A stretch of 64,000 bases of DNA from DSVQ01 sp964484765 (GCA_964484765.1 CAZAGI010000003.1:124001-188000), one strand, 5' to 3'; shown: positions 9,128-18,439, counted from the first letter of the stretch. Translations and numbers: made by a program. Notes: a model not told the origin generated them from the sequence alone.

Positions 9128-10327
9128 ATGGAGACGACGAACGGCGCACTCAATCGAAAACTTCGGATGGCTTTGGTAGGCGGCGGGCAAGGATCGTTCA
9201 TCGGCCGCGTCCACGTGACCGCGGCCGTGCTGGATAACCGTGCGGCCCTCGTCGCCGGGGCGCTGTCGTCCAATCCGGAGAAGGCCAAAGCGTCCGCGCC
9301 GTCGTATGACATCCCCGCCAGCCGGGCTTACGGTTCGTTTGCCGAATTGTGCGAAAAGGAATCCGCGTTGCCCGCCGATCAGCGGATTGACTTCGTGTCG
9401 ATCACGACACCGAACCATGTGCACTTCCCGGTGGCGAAAGCCGCCTTGCAGGCCGGTTTCAATGTCATTTGCGATAAGCCGATGACGTTCAACCTCGCGG
9501 AAGCCGAAGAACTGCTGGCGCTGGCGGAGAAATCGAACGCCGTCTTTGCCGTATCGCACAACTACACAGGGTATCCCCTCGTGCGGCAGGCGCGGGAGAT
9601 GATTCTCTCCGGCGAACTCGGCGAGATTCAAGCTGTCCGCTCGAATTACATTCAGGGCTGGCTGCGAACCCGGCTGGAAGAGTCGGATCAGAAGCAGGCC
9701 GCGTGGCGGACCGACCCAACGAAATCCGGTGCCGCGGGCTGCTTCGGAGACATCGGCACGCATGCCTACAACCTCGCCCGTTACATGACCGGGTTGTTGC
9801 CGACCGATGTCTCCTGCCATCTGAAAGTCTTCGAAGGTGGTCGCGCGCTCGATGACTATGGCCATGCCGTGATTCGCCTTGAAAACGGCGGCTTGTTGAC
9901 GGTCACCGCCAGCCAGATTTCGCACGGCCGCGAAAATGACCTGTTCATTGAAGTTGATGGCACCAAGGGAGCGCTTGCGTGGCGGCAAGAGGAACCGAAC
10001 GCCATGATCGTCCGCCGGAATGGTTCACCGCACGCGATCTACACGCGCGATCCGAACGCCCCGTTCATGAACGCATCGGGCAAGGCTGCGTGCCGGTTGC
10101 CGAGCGGTCACCCCGAAGCGTTTTTTGAAGCGTTCGCCAACGTGTACCGGTTCGCCTATGACGACATGGTGAAGCGGGCGACCAAGCAAGCGTTTGAGCG
10201 CCGCAATACCATCTACCCCAATATCTACGACGGGGTGGAAGGCATGTATTTCATCCAACAATGCGTCGCCAGCAGCCGCTTGAACGGCCAATGGTTGCCG
10301 CTGCAGCACACCGCCGCGCGCCGGTAA
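9128..10327 (+). CDS. Gfo/Idh/MocA-family oxidoreductase, cytoplasmic
   Basis: A 399-residue NAD(P)-dependent dehydrogenase-like protein. The ATG at 9128 has GAGGAAGG upstream. The Rossmann motif reads ALVGGGQGSFIGRVH near residue 18, which includes the GxGxxG-like turn; ICDKPMTFN supplies the family lysine near residue 117; FGDIGTHAYNLARY is the typical C-terminal-domain motif with the conserved His. There is no signal peptide, unlike the homologue at the left edge. The substrate is unknown; such proteins commonly act on sugars or inositols. It stands alone, with a hairpin on each side, so it is probably a single-gene transcript. Confidence 0.92.
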   Translation: METTNGALNRKLRMALVGGGQGSFIGRVHVTAAVLDNRAALVAGALSSNPEKAKASAPSYDIPASRAYGSFAELCEKESALPADQRIDFVSITTPNHVHFPVAKAALQAGFNVICDKPMTFNLAEAEELLALAEKSNAVFAVSHNYTGYPLVRQAREMILSGELGEIQAVRSNYIQGWLRTRLEESDQKQAAWRTDPTKSGAAGCFGDIGTHAYNLARYMTGLLPTDVSCHLKVFEGGRALDDYGHAVIRLENGGLLTVTASQISHGRENDLFIEVDGTKGALAWRQEEPNAMIVRRNGSPHAIYTRDPNAPFMNASGKAACRLPSGHPEAFFEAFANVYRFAYDDMVKRATKQAFERRNTIYPNIYDGVEGMYFIQQCVASSRLNGQWLPLQHTAARR

Positions 10328-10353
10328 CCACCGCCGTGAATGCCACTCATTCG

Positions 10354-10392
10354 AGAAGCCCGGGGCATCCGTTCTCCGTTCTCCGGGCTTCT
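10354..10392. terminator. Hairpin after the Gfo/Idh/MocA gene
   Basis: AGAAGCCCGG (10354-10363) pairs perfectly with CCGGGCTTCT (10383-10392), about 27 bases past the stop codon, followed by TGCTTTC. The T-run is weak, so it is a probable rather than a certain terminator. Confidence 0.5.
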
Positions 10393-10569
10393 TGCTTTCG
10401 CCGGTATAACCCGCACGATCGCACGAATTTGACTTCCATTCACCCGCAAACCGGTCCGGGGTCGAACTTGAATCAAAGTACCATCCAGACATGCATGCTG
10501 CCGCACCCCCTGCCCTGTTTTCGAGACCATGTGTCATTGTTTGCCGCTACGGCGAGGACATAACCAACC

Positions 10570-12096
10570 GTGACGGGGCGTTTCCTCGGTGCGGATGCCA
10601 GCGATGTCTGCGATCAATTGAGCGCGGCACTGGGGTGGCGTCTGGACTTTGTCGACTCACTGGAGGAAGCCTCAACGCCAGCGGCGTGGTCGACGGCCTT
10701 ACAGAATGACGACCAACCGCTGGGGCGCTTGCGGCTGCGCCCCGAGGCCGCGACATCAACAAGGGCGGCGTTTTCCGTGGCTGTTGCCACGGCCCGCGCG
10801 GTGTCGCACCTTTTGCAACGTTTGCACGCCACACGGGCCATTCTGGAATCGCGCTCGAAAGAAATCGCGACGCTGTTGAAACTCAGCCGAACCGACTCTC
10901 CCGGCGAGAATCTTGCAGAGAGCCTGCAACGATTGCTGACGGGCGCTGCGGATTTGACCGGAATGTGGGGGTCGGCACTGTTCCTGATCGATCCCGTCAA
11001 GGAAGCGCTGCAGTTACGGCAGACTTGGCGTGTCGACGCAGCGAGAATTCCTTATCCGCAACGTCGGCTCGATGCGCCGTCACCCGATGCGCAAGCGCTG
11101 GTTCGTGGCGCGATTTTGCTCGAACGTCAGAACGAACGCGCCGCGGAATGGCTCCCGCCGGAATGTTCTTTCGCGTTGGGTGTGCCGATTTCGTGCAAAG
11201 ATGGCCCACTGGGTACGCTCTGGTGCTACGAGCGACGGCGACGCCCGGTCCCGCCACGCAGTGTTCCTGCGCTGCAGTCCGTCGCGGCCCAGATTGCACA
11301 GACGCTGGAAAGAACGGTTTTGCAGCGCGAAAGCGCCCATCGCAAACGACTCCGCAGCGAATTGCGAGTCGCCTCGCGCCATCAGGAACGTTCACGGACG
11401 TGGCCGCTTCAGAATCGCAACGTGGAAATCGCGCTGCGATCGGCGACGGCGAGTGAACTGACCGGCGATCTGTGTGAACTCTTTCCCCTCGATCACACGC
11501 GGACATTTCTCGCCATGGGCGACGCCGTCGGACACAGCATCCCGGCGGCGATGGTGATGGCGGCAGCGCGCGGGGCCTTGCGTGCGCTCTGGCATGAAGG
11601 CAACGCCGAGGCCTGCCAACCACAGGAACTGATTTCCCAGCTGAATCGCACGTTGTGTGCGGTGACCGCGTCTGAACAATTCATGTCGCTGGTTGCGGGA
11701 GTGCTCGACGATCGCGCACGAACGTTGACCTATGCCAATGCAGGGCATCCTCCGCCGTGGCTGTTGCGGAATGGCGTCCGCATCGCCTTGAAGTCGCACG
11801 GCATGCTGTGTGGTGTCCTCCCGCAAGCGGTGTATCAGCAAAGCGTGGTCGCGCTCGAACCGGGAGACCTCCTGGTCTTTTTCACCGATGGCATCAGCGA
11901 AGCCCTCTCTCCACAGCGGCAGTTGCTGCGGGCCGATGGCGTGCTGGATGCACTTTCCACCAGGAAATGGAGCCATGCGGATGACGCCGCGGATGCCATC
12001 TGGGCACGGCTGCAGCAACATGTTTGCCAGCAGATGCCGGTCGATGACCAGACGCTGATGGTGATCCACGTTCGGCCGACAGTTGTCGAAAGTTGA
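10570..12096 (+). CDS. GAF domain plus PP2C/SpoIIE-type serine phosphatase
   Basis: A 508-residue cytoplasmic protein starting at GTG 10570. Residues ~100-250 look like a GAF sensor domain (LTGAADLTGMWGSALFLID, LGVPISCKDGPLGTLWCYERR), followed by a coiled linker and a PP2C/SpoIIE phosphatase domain from ~290: GDLCELFPLDHTRTFLAMGDAVGHS, MSLVAGVLDDRARTLTYANAGHPPPWL, LVFFTDGISEA and the final VDDQTLMVIHV, which carry the metal-binding aspartates. Such RsbU-like enzymes dephosphorylate anti-anti-sigma or other phosphoserine proteins. No STAS or anti-sigma kinase gene is visible nearby. The response-regulator gene converges on it with 19 bases between stops. Confidence 0.9.
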   Translation: MTGRFLGADASDVCDQLSAALGWRLDFVDSLEEASTPAAWSTALQNDDQPLGRLRLRPEAATSTRAAFSVAVATARAVSHLLQRLHATRAILESRSKEIATLLKLSRTDSPGENLAESLQRLLTGAADLTGMWGSALFLIDPVKEALQLRQTWRVDAARIPYPQRRLDAPSPDAQALVRGAILLERQNERAAEWLPPECSFALGVPISCKDGPLGTLWCYERRRRPVPPRSVPALQSVAAQIAQTLERTVLQRESAHRKRLRSELRVASRHQERSRTWPLQNRNVEIALRSATASELTGDLCELFPLDHTRTFLAMGDAVGHSIPAAMVMAAARGALRALWHEGNAEACQPQELISQLNRTLCAVTASEQFMSLVAGVLDDRARTLTYANAGHPPPWLLRNGVRIALKSHGMLCGVLPQAVYQQSVVALEPGDLLVFFTDGISEALSPQRQLLRADGVLDALSTRKWSHADDAADAIWARLQQHVCQQMPVDDQTLMVIHVRPTVVES

Positions 12097-12115
12097 CGGC
12101 AGGATCGATTCGTGC

Positions 12116-12727
12116 TTAATCCCACGAATCGAGGATTTCCTGCAAGTAAGACCCTTCCACGTTTGTCGTGCCGGTCGACGAAGGTGGTTGTTCGTCAATC
12201 GATGAAGTCGGATTCGCGGCGGACTTTACGCCGTCAGCATGCGGCAACTCCGCATTCGCTCCCGGCACCAACGGTGCCGCGGAAGTGCGATTCGATATTC
12301 GCGGACTATCCGGCGACGCGGTCGATCGCGGGCTTTGCTGTAACAGCAGGTCAATCTTGCGCAGAAATTCTTCGCGGGAGAACGCCGTCTTGATGACATA
12401 GTCATGCGCACCGGTCTGGATGGCGGCTAAGACCGTTTCCCGACTGGCATCCGCGGTTAATATGACCGTCCGGACATGCGACAACGTCGAATCTTTGCGG
12501 ATCGCCGCCAAGACCTGCAAGCCGTCGAGTCCCGGCATTTGAATATCGATCACGGCGGCATCGGGCTTGTGTTCCCTCACCATTGCCAGTCCAGAAACAC
12601 CGTCGCTGGCAACGGATACGTCAAAATCTCGGCGTAGCGCGGCCGACACCAAGTTGCGAAAGGCGGGATCGTCGTCCATGACGACAATTCGCGCGCGGAT
12701 TGGCCCAGCGGACTCAGGAGCGGTCAT
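12116..12727 (-). CDS. Response regulator, receiver domain with disordered tail
   Basis: A 203-residue protein. Residues 12-130 form a CheY-type receiver: acidic pocket MDDD (18-20), phosphoacceptor Asp61 in VIDIQMPG, Thr91 in ILTADAS and Lys113 in YVIKT. The remaining ~70 residues are rich in Ser, Pro and Thr with no recognisable output domain, ending in a helical LQEILDSWD. It may therefore act by protein-protein interaction. It converges on the SpoIIE-type phosphatase gene, a possible functional pair. A candidate 56-residue ORF lies upstream on the same strand. Confidence 0.92.
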   Translation of the reverse strand: MTAPESAGPIRARIVVMDDDPAFRNLVSAALRRDFDVSVASDGVSGLAMVREHKPDAAVIDIQMPGLDGLQVLAAIRKDSTLSHVRTVILTADASRETVLAAIQTGAHDYVIKTAFSREEFLRKIDLLLQQSPRSTASPDSPRISNRTSAAPLVPGANAELPHADGVKSAANPTSSIDEQPPSSTGTTNVEGSYLQEILDSWD

Positions 12728-13394
12728 CGCAGCAGTCGACTTCGGTGAAAAATACTTACGAAAGACATCGCCCGGGGAAACGAACGCTCCCCGGAATTAA
12801 TAAAAAGATATCAATGCTGACACGAAGCCGTTTCCGGTGTCAATTGCGTATCCAGCTCGTCATTGATGACTTGCAGAAACGTAATCAAGTTCTCGGAAGC
12901 CGTCCCAAGGATGGCCTCCCAACGAACCGACAACGGTAGGGCTTCGTCCGGAGCGCTAGAATCTGCCTTGGGTGTGGGCATCGGTTGTTCAACCAGTCTG
13001 GTTCCATGGGAGCTTCGCGGCTCGCTACGATCCGCATAACTGCGTCGACAGGACAGCAGGTACTTGTCTCTAGTCTAGATCAAGTTTGATGGGGACGAAG
13101 TTGCTAGCAACAAGCCTGCGCCACGGCTTCCGTACCCATCGCGGCACTGCAAAACCAACGACAGCGACGATGAACAGGCATTTATCCTTTCACTGGAGCG
13201 GCAGGATCGGCCCCTGCGCACACGGAGGACGCCAATCCTATGCAATCTAACGATCATGCTGGCCTGGACGTCAGGAGATGGATTGTCAAATCAACATATG
13301 CAGCCGTGATGTCGAAGAAATTGAGGACAAAAGAATCTTTAAAATCCTGCACGGAAGGTGTTGGATGTCGCGACCGTGCGGACAATCCGGCCCC
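12728..13394. other. Intergenic region, 667 bases
   Basis: Lies between two minus-strand genes. It holds one candidate small ORF (12811-12981) and presumably the response-regulator promoter. No RNA gene, repeat or convincing larger ORF was seen; the plus-strand reading frame at 13240-13656 is antisense to the cyclase 3' end and has no coding signature. Confidence 0.5.
12811..12981 (-). CDS. Candidate 56-residue small protein
   Basis: An ATG-started frame of 57 codons. It encodes MPTPKADSSAPDEALPL, then an amphipathic, helix-like stretch with RWEAILGTASENLITFLQV and INDELDTQLTPETA. The composition (acidic, hydrophobic residues spaced 3-4 apart, no Cys or Arg excess) looks like protein rather than noise, but the upstream region lacks a clear ribosome-binding site. 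It is 83 bases upstream of the response-regulator start on the same strand, so the two could be co-transcribed. No family is recognised. Confidence 0.4.
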   Translation of the reverse strand: MPTPKADSSAPDEALPLSVRWEAILGTASENLITFLQVINDELDTQLTPETASCQH

Positions 13395-15191
13395 TCATTT
13401 GTTGGGTAAGCGTACGGTTCCATCCCAACCGGGCGGAGCCGTGCGCGCAGACTGCATGATGTGGTGCAACAGGAAGTCCTGTGCGCGATCGGTCGCCGGC
13501 ATGTTGTGCAGGCAACGAAACGCTTCTTCCCATCGTCCCGCGGTGAAGTGCTCGACGCCGGCCTCGAATTGCAACAGGTTGTCGTTTGTTAATTCCGGGA
13601 CATCGGCCAACGACGGCAACAGTTCGCTAACGACCACTGGTGTTTCCAACCCGTAAGGCAGCACGCGGGCCAGCTTTCGCAATCGCCCCTGGCTCAGCGG
13701 CATCCGCGCGCGGACCACATTCGCCGCTGCTTCGTCGAGCAAGATCGGCACGCGCAAAAGTTTAGTCATGCTTTCGAGGCGATGGGCCAGATTGACCACG
13801 GGACCGAACACGGTGACTTTGACTTGTTCCTCCGTGCCGATTTTCCCCGCCACCGCGCGACCGTAAGCGATACCAATGCCCATGGAAAAATCAGTGAGCG
13901 GATGGTCCTTTTGCGCGGCGGCGCGCGCGAACGCCGCACGAATTCCCAACGCCGCGGCGCTAGCTTGCACGACGGCATCGGGCGATGGAAACGGCCAACC
14001 CCAAAACCCGAGTGCCGCGTCCCCCTGGAAGTCGCCCGTGACGCCGCCGTGCTGCAGGATTTGCTGTGTCATCACTCCCAACGCGCGACTCACACGCTCC
14101 AGCAATCCGATCAGGTTATCTCCTTCACGTTCCACCCGCTGACTGAATCCGCGCAGATCGCAAAACAACACCGCGACTTCACATTCACACGGTTCGAGCA
14201 AGGTTGTATCGAGATTATCACCCAGTGCCGCCAAAATCGGCGGCGCGAAAAACTGACGCAGCCCCGCTTTCTGGCGTTCCAACCGACGTGATTTCACCAC
14301 GGCGGCGATGATCTCCGCCACGAGTTCCGTGAACTTCACATCCGCTTCGAGTTGCGCCCCTTCCGATAACGTCATCCCCGGAACAAACGCCTGTCCCATC
14401 CGCCCCGTGATGTAGAGCCCCGTTGGTTCGTCGCCCAGGCCATCCACCGGCGTGCAATAAGCCCAGTCGAACTCCGCGCCCAACGTCGGCTGGGGTGCAC
14501 TCGTCTCGGCAGCGTTCCACACATACAACACACTGTGACGGTGATGTTCCAGCGCCTCGAACACCAGCCGTCGGCTCGGACGCACGTCGCCGCTTGATCG
14601 CGACCGCCGTTCCGCATGCCGAACACCCACACTTTCGGCTTCCGCGAGATGGACAATCGCCACGGCATCGGCGTGCACCACCCCCTTCAACAGCAGATTG
14701 CATAGCCGCTCCAGCAATTCCGGGTCGCCTTGTGCCCCGGCAATCACGTGTGGCAAATGCGTCAGCACATCCAGACGGTTTTCCGGATCCTGATAGCGTA
14801 CTTTCGCTAATTGCAAAGAACTGAAAGAGCGTTCCTCGACCGGCGTATCGGCGACTTCGCGGATGGAAGACTCCAGGCGAAACGAAGTTGCCCCCAACAC
14901 AAAATGCGATCCGGAAGTCAGCGCACACTGGTCGACAGCCGCGCCGTGAAAAAACAGCGGGTTTGTCGTTCCAGCCAAGCGCTGCACGTCGACAGATTTG
15001 TCATGCACGATCAACTGCACATGACGACGTGAGATTTGCGGATCCCACGGGATCGTGATGGCGGCTTCCGGATCGCGCCCCAGCACGAGGCGAGCGCCGC
15101 TGTTGAGCACACTCCGCAGGCGCTGCCGCAAGTCCGGCCCTTGTGCCACGAGTTCAAGCACTTTCGGTGGCCTTTCCCGAGATCGACGCAT
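13395..15191 (-). CDS. FHA-GAF-class III adenylate/guanylate cyclase
   Basis: A 598-residue cytoplasmic protein. Residues ~25-115 form an FHA phosphothreonine-binding domain (LVLGRDPEAAITI, QISRRHVQL). Residues ~130-300 resemble a GAF domain, followed by a short helical linker (ELVAEIIAAVVKSRRLERQ). The C-terminal class III cyclase domain starts near 340: EVAVLFCDLRGFSQRVE with a metal-binding Asp, GGVTGDFQGDAALGFWG with the second, and GIGIAYGRAVAGKIG and FGPVVNLAHRLES. A ~90-residue helical tail follows. It would make cAMP (or cGMP) under control of FHA and GAF inputs. Its ATG lies inside the end of the kinase gene (38-base overlap), so translation is probably coupled, and the FHA domain is an obvious candidate partner of that kinase. 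Confidence 0.93.
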   Translation of the reverse strand: MRRSRERPPKVLELVAQGPDLRQRLRSVLNSGARLVLGRDPEAAITIPWDPQISRRHVQLIVHDKSVDVQRLAGTTNPLFFHGAAVDQCALTSGSHFVLGATSFRLESSIREVADTPVEERSFSSLQLAKVRYQDPENRLDVLTHLPHVIAGAQGDPELLERLCNLLLKGVVHADAVAIVHLAEAESVGVRHAERRSRSSGDVRPSRRLVFEALEHHRHSVLYVWNAAETSAPQPTLGAEFDWAYCTPVDGLGDEPTGLYITGRMGQAFVPGMTLSEGAQLEADVKFTELVAEIIAAVVKSRRLERQKAGLRQFFAPPILAALGDNLDTTLLEPCECEVAVLFCDLRGFSQRVEREGDNLIGLLERVSRALGVMTQQILQHGGVTGDFQGDAALGFWGWPFPSPDAVVQASAAALGIRAAFARAAAQKDHPLTDFSMGIGIAYGRAVAGKIGTEEQVKVTVFGPVVNLAHRLESMTKLLRVPILLDEAAANVVRARMPLSQGRLRKLARVLPYGLETPVVVSELLPSLADVPELTNDNLLQFEAGVEHFTAGRWEEAFRCLHNMPATDRAQDFLLHHIMQSARTAPPGWDGTVRLPNK

Positions 15192-17283
15192 CGCGACGGC
15201 GACGCCAGCGTGCGAGCCACCGCTGGCCGCGTTCGTTCATCAAAACGACAATCATCCACCAGCAGCCGGCGACGATGCCACACACGAGCACGATACCCCC
15301 GGCCCCCGTCCACATCAGGCGCGCCCGTAGATTTTCGACCGGTCGCAATACCGGTTCACGGGGTTCCTGCACGATGGCGATCCACCCGGTCAGCCCGACA
15401 GGACTGAATGCTGCCAGCCATTCCCCACTGTAATCGGCGGAAAACTCCCCCACGGGATCGCGATAGTTTTGAAGACGATCCGCATGTTCGACGGCTTGTG
15501 CACGGATATCCGGCAACATCGTGCTGATGACACTCACAATCCGCGGTTCCACTGCCAGAGATTTGACCGGAGCGTGAATCGTCGCCAGATTCTTGTCGGT
15601 CATCCACACATGTGCCACCAGACTCCAGGTGCGCGTGTCGAGCAAAGCCATCGTCCGTCCTGCCGACGCGCCTTCCTCACGCAAACTCTGGTTGTAATCC
15701 TGCAACAACTCGCTCAGAAACAACGTTCTCGCCAAGACACCGATGACGACCGGTGACTGACTTTCGGCGGTTTGCTCCAGCGCCCAAACTGGCACCGACA
15801 GCGCCACGGCATACCGATTGGTCGATGTACTGAGGTAGGGTACGGAGATATGCGGCGCCTGCAACGGTGGCAAGTCCGCCGGGCAGTTCTCCCCCGAATA
15901 GTCTTCATTCCGTCCATGAAAATAATCCCGACAGGCAAACTGCTTGTCGATCGTGTCGCTGCCTGGCGACCGCCAGCGCTGGTAACCGCGCGGATCTTGC
16001 AGAAACCAACTCGCATCCTCCGCCCGCCCCGTCGCGTTGATCCGCTCCTGAATCGGGATCAGCCGGCGATCCAGGACTTCGAACAACGGCTTACGTTCCT
16101 CCAGCGGCTTGTCCATGTGCTCGGCAATCGCGGCGCGGACTTCCTCATCGTTGGCCATCGTGATCAGTTCATCGAGACGGCGATGTAGTTCCTGATCGAG
16201 CGCGGTGCTCAACAGGTTGGCTGACAGAGCATCGCTTTCCAACGCGCGATGGACGATATTCGACCTTGACGTGGTCACTGCATCGCGGAGAGCATCGATC
16301 GCGAACGGCAGCAATGCCAGCACCAGCAACAAAGGCAATACCAAGCCCATGACAATCAGCGGCCGCCGGGCGCGTTGTCGCTCGCGGTCGGTCAAGCGGT
16401 CGAGCACTGCTTGCGCATTGGGAAACCGCCGTTGCGGATCGATGGCAAGGCAACGGTCGACGATGTCCGCGAGCAACGCATCCACTCCGGATGTCCGGCG
16501 GTGTTGCATGGGCCGCGGTTGCGTCGTGATCATCTGCCGGTAGATGAGCAAGCGCTCTTCCAGGCTTTCTGCGGCGTGTAACTGTCGTTCTGCGGCTTCG
16601 CTGCGATACGGCGGTTCACCGCAGAGCATGTGATACAGCAGCGCCCCCAGCGCATACACATCCCAGCGAGCGTCGGGAACGGCTTTGAGGTCGGCTTGCT
16701 CGGGAGCCATGTAGAAGAGCGTTCCCAGCGCCGGACGATCTTCCTCGAGCAACCGTGATTGGCCAAAATCACACAACCGTGGTTCCCAATCGGGATCGAG
16801 CAGCACGTTTGCCGGCTTGAGATCGCAATGCAGAATTCCGCTGCCGTGGGCATGGACTAGTGCCTGCGCCACACGAGTCGCAATGCGAACAGTTTCCGTC
16901 GCGGCGAGCGGTCCCTGCTCCAGCCTCTGGGCCAGCGAACCGTGCTCAAGATACTCCATGACGAAATACGGAGGATCGTGATCCCACCCGACGGCCACCA
17001 GTCGCACGATATATCGCGACGTGTAAAGTGCCGCGAGTTTTTCTACTTCGCGGCGGAGAAGGTTCCAGTCAACGCCGTGGCGATGCAGGAAAAACTTGAT
17101 CGCGACATGCTTGCCGGTGTTCTGCTCGCGCGCCAGCCAGACCGAACCGTACTTTCCGGAGCCGATCCGCCGGACGATCTGATAGCCGGGTACGATGGCC
17201 GGCGGGGCTTCACCTGGCAATGACATCGCCGCCGCGTATTGTCGCGCGTCGTCATCCTGGTCGAGTGTCTCAATGAGTGTCAC
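15154..17283 (-). CDS. Membrane Ser/Thr kinase with extracytoplasmic Cache-like sensor
   Basis: About 709 residues. The N-terminal Hanks-type kinase shows a glycine loop IGSGKYGSVWLA, VAIKF with the ATP lysine, HCDLKPANV catalytic loop, CDFGQS metal loop and YMAPEQ. HCD instead of HRD makes it a non-RD kinase. A transmembrane helix (LIVMGLVLPLLLVLALLPF) follows near residue 320, then ~310 residues outside the membrane resembling a double Cache/CHASE sensor (ASWFLQDPRGYQRW, CRDYFHGR, ISVPYLSTSTNRYAVALSVPV), a second helix (GGIVLVCGIVAGCWWMIVVLM) and a short Arg-rich tail. The start is uncertain: GTG 17283 follows GGGAGGGAG, GTG 17310 and ATG 17226 are alternatives. The downstream cyclase overlaps it. 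Confidence 0.9.
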   Translation of the reverse strand: MTLIETLDQDDDARQYAAAMSLPGEAPPAIVPGYQIVRRIGSGKYGSVWLAREQNTGKHVAIKFFLHRHGVDWNLLRREVEKLAALYTSRYIVRLVAVGWDHDPPYFVMEYLEHGSLAQRLEQGPLAATETVRIATRVAQALVHAHGSGILHCDLKPANVLLDPDWEPRLCDFGQSRLLEEDRPALGTLFYMAPEQADLKAVPDARWDVYALGALLYHMLCGEPPYRSEAAERQLHAAESLEERLLIYRQMITTQPRPMQHRRTSGVDALLADIVDRCLAIDPQRRFPNAQAVLDRLTDRERQRARRPLIVMGLVLPLLLVLALLPFAIDALRDAVTTSRSNIVHRALESDALSANLLSTALDQELHRRLDELITMANDEEVRAAIAEHMDKPLEERKPLFEVLDRRLIPIQERINATGRAEDASWFLQDPRGYQRWRSPGSDTIDKQFACRDYFHGRNEDYSGENCPADLPPLQAPHISVPYLSTSTNRYAVALSVPVWALEQTAESQSPVVIGVLARTLFLSELLQDYNQSLREEGASAGRTMALLDTRTWSLVAHVWMTDKNLATIHAPVKSLAVEPRIVSVISTMLPDIRAQAVEHADRLQNYRDPVGEFSADYSGEWLAAFSPVGLTGWIAIVQEPREPVLRPVENLRARLMWTGAGGIVLVCGIVAGCWWMIVVLMNERGQRWLARWRRRRDASISGKATESA

Positions 17284-17394
17284 GGGGTCCGCACACTCCC
17301 TCCCTGTCACGGGCGACCGCTGCCCGTCGAATCGAAGTCCTTTCGAGAATTCATACCCGCACGAACGCCGAGCGACAATCGTCCCCGATCACCG

Positions 17395-17859
17395 TCAGGA
17401 AGGTCCTGCGGATTCGCTGGCAGGCACATCGAGATCCAGCCGCATAGCCTGGCACCAGTTGCGGAACCCAAGCTTCTCATACCACGGCACAAGTTTGGGG
17501 TTGCAGTCGAGAATGACCTTGTAGCATTTGGCCTTACGGCACTCTTCAATGAGATGCCGGACGAGTGCCTGCCCCACGCCGTGTCCCTGGTAACTGGGAT
17601 CGACAGCGACATCTTCGATATGACCGACGCAACCGCCGTTGTGAATGAACTTGGTTTCCAGCAGCAGCGACGCGGTCCCAATCACGCGGTCTTGTTCGAG
17701 TGCTACAAAAGTGGCCACACGGGACCGCAGCCGCTTGCGGAAGATCGCCATGGCCAGTTCATCCGGCAATGTGACCGGCGACAGGGCACCCAGCACCTCA
17801 CGGAATCCGCGTTGAAAATCGGTGGCGTACATGTGCCGAATCTGAATGGCGTCGGACAT
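17395..17859 (-). CDS. GNAT acetyltransferase, GNA1-like (glucosamine-6-phosphate N-acetyltransferase type)
   Basis: A 154-residue GNAT enzyme starting at ATG 17859 (an in-frame start at 17940 would add 27 residues that look non-coding). The core motif is strikingly like eukaryotic GNA1: GHIEDVAVDPSYQGHGVGQ (acetyl-CoA pyrophosphate loop), then CYKVILDCNPKLVPWYEK and LGF. In GNA1 this region forms the acetyl-CoA and GlcN-6-P sites. Length also fits GNA1 (about 150-185 residues). Bacteria normally acetylate GlcN-1-P with GlmU, so this assignment suggests an alternative UDP-GlcNAc route or another amino-sugar substrate. It lies 111 bases from the kinase gene on the same strand; no glm genes are nearby. 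Confidence 0.8.
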   Translation of the reverse strand: MSDAIQIRHMYATDFQRGFREVLGALSPVTLPDELAMAIFRKRLRSRVATFVALEQDRVIGTASLLLETKFIHNGGCVGHIEDVAVDPSYQGHGVGQALVRHLIEECRKAKCYKVILDCNPKLVPWYEKLGFRNWCQAMRLDLDVPASESAGPS

Positions 17860-18439
17860 CGTACCGGAATCATCCACGAAAAGAGGAAGTCCTGCAGAAC
17901 GCTCACGGACGGTTTGTGAGGAGGCCGGGATGCCCAGCAATGTGGTCGCGGCCGACCACTCCGGGAGGAAATTCGCTCACGTGCGATGGCTCCTCACGAG
18001 ACGAATGTTAACCGATTGCGGGAGTTCCCACGAGCGGACATCCCGAAAAACCGACAAGTTTGCCGATGCGGAATCATCCGGAAAAATCTTCGCGAACCAA
18101 CCAGTTCGTGCGACCTGTACAAGCCGGACAACCGGCAGCGATTTCGCGACCGTCAAAGTCTGCCAGGGACTTTTCGCTCCCGCGCAGGACATCCCGAAGC
18201 ACGGTCGTCGCATCCCAATACAAATCAATACGTTACAACTCAACTGCCTGTTGCACGAGTGTTAGGGGTCATGCGGATTTTACCAGAATGGCCCGAGTTG
18301 AGGACCATTCCGTGTATGCCTCAGGTTCCGCTGAATTCAGATGTACCAGTTAGCCGAAACATAGGATGCGGCGTCAGGGGGGCGTCGACCTGCGGCTCGT
18401 CCGTGGGAGTCGGCCGTTGGATTTGGGCGGGGTATCGCC
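17860..18439. other. Intergenic region, 580 bases, between divergent genes
   Basis: Separates the GNA1-like gene (minus) from the lipoprotein/export gene pair (plus) and must hold promoters for both. I see no RNA gene, repeat or convincing small ORF in it. Confidence 0.4.

Noticed and set aside
13240..13656. Plus-strand frame in the gap after the response regulator
   Set aside because: Overlaps the cyclase 3' end antisense and has Cys/Arg-rich, non-protein-like composition.
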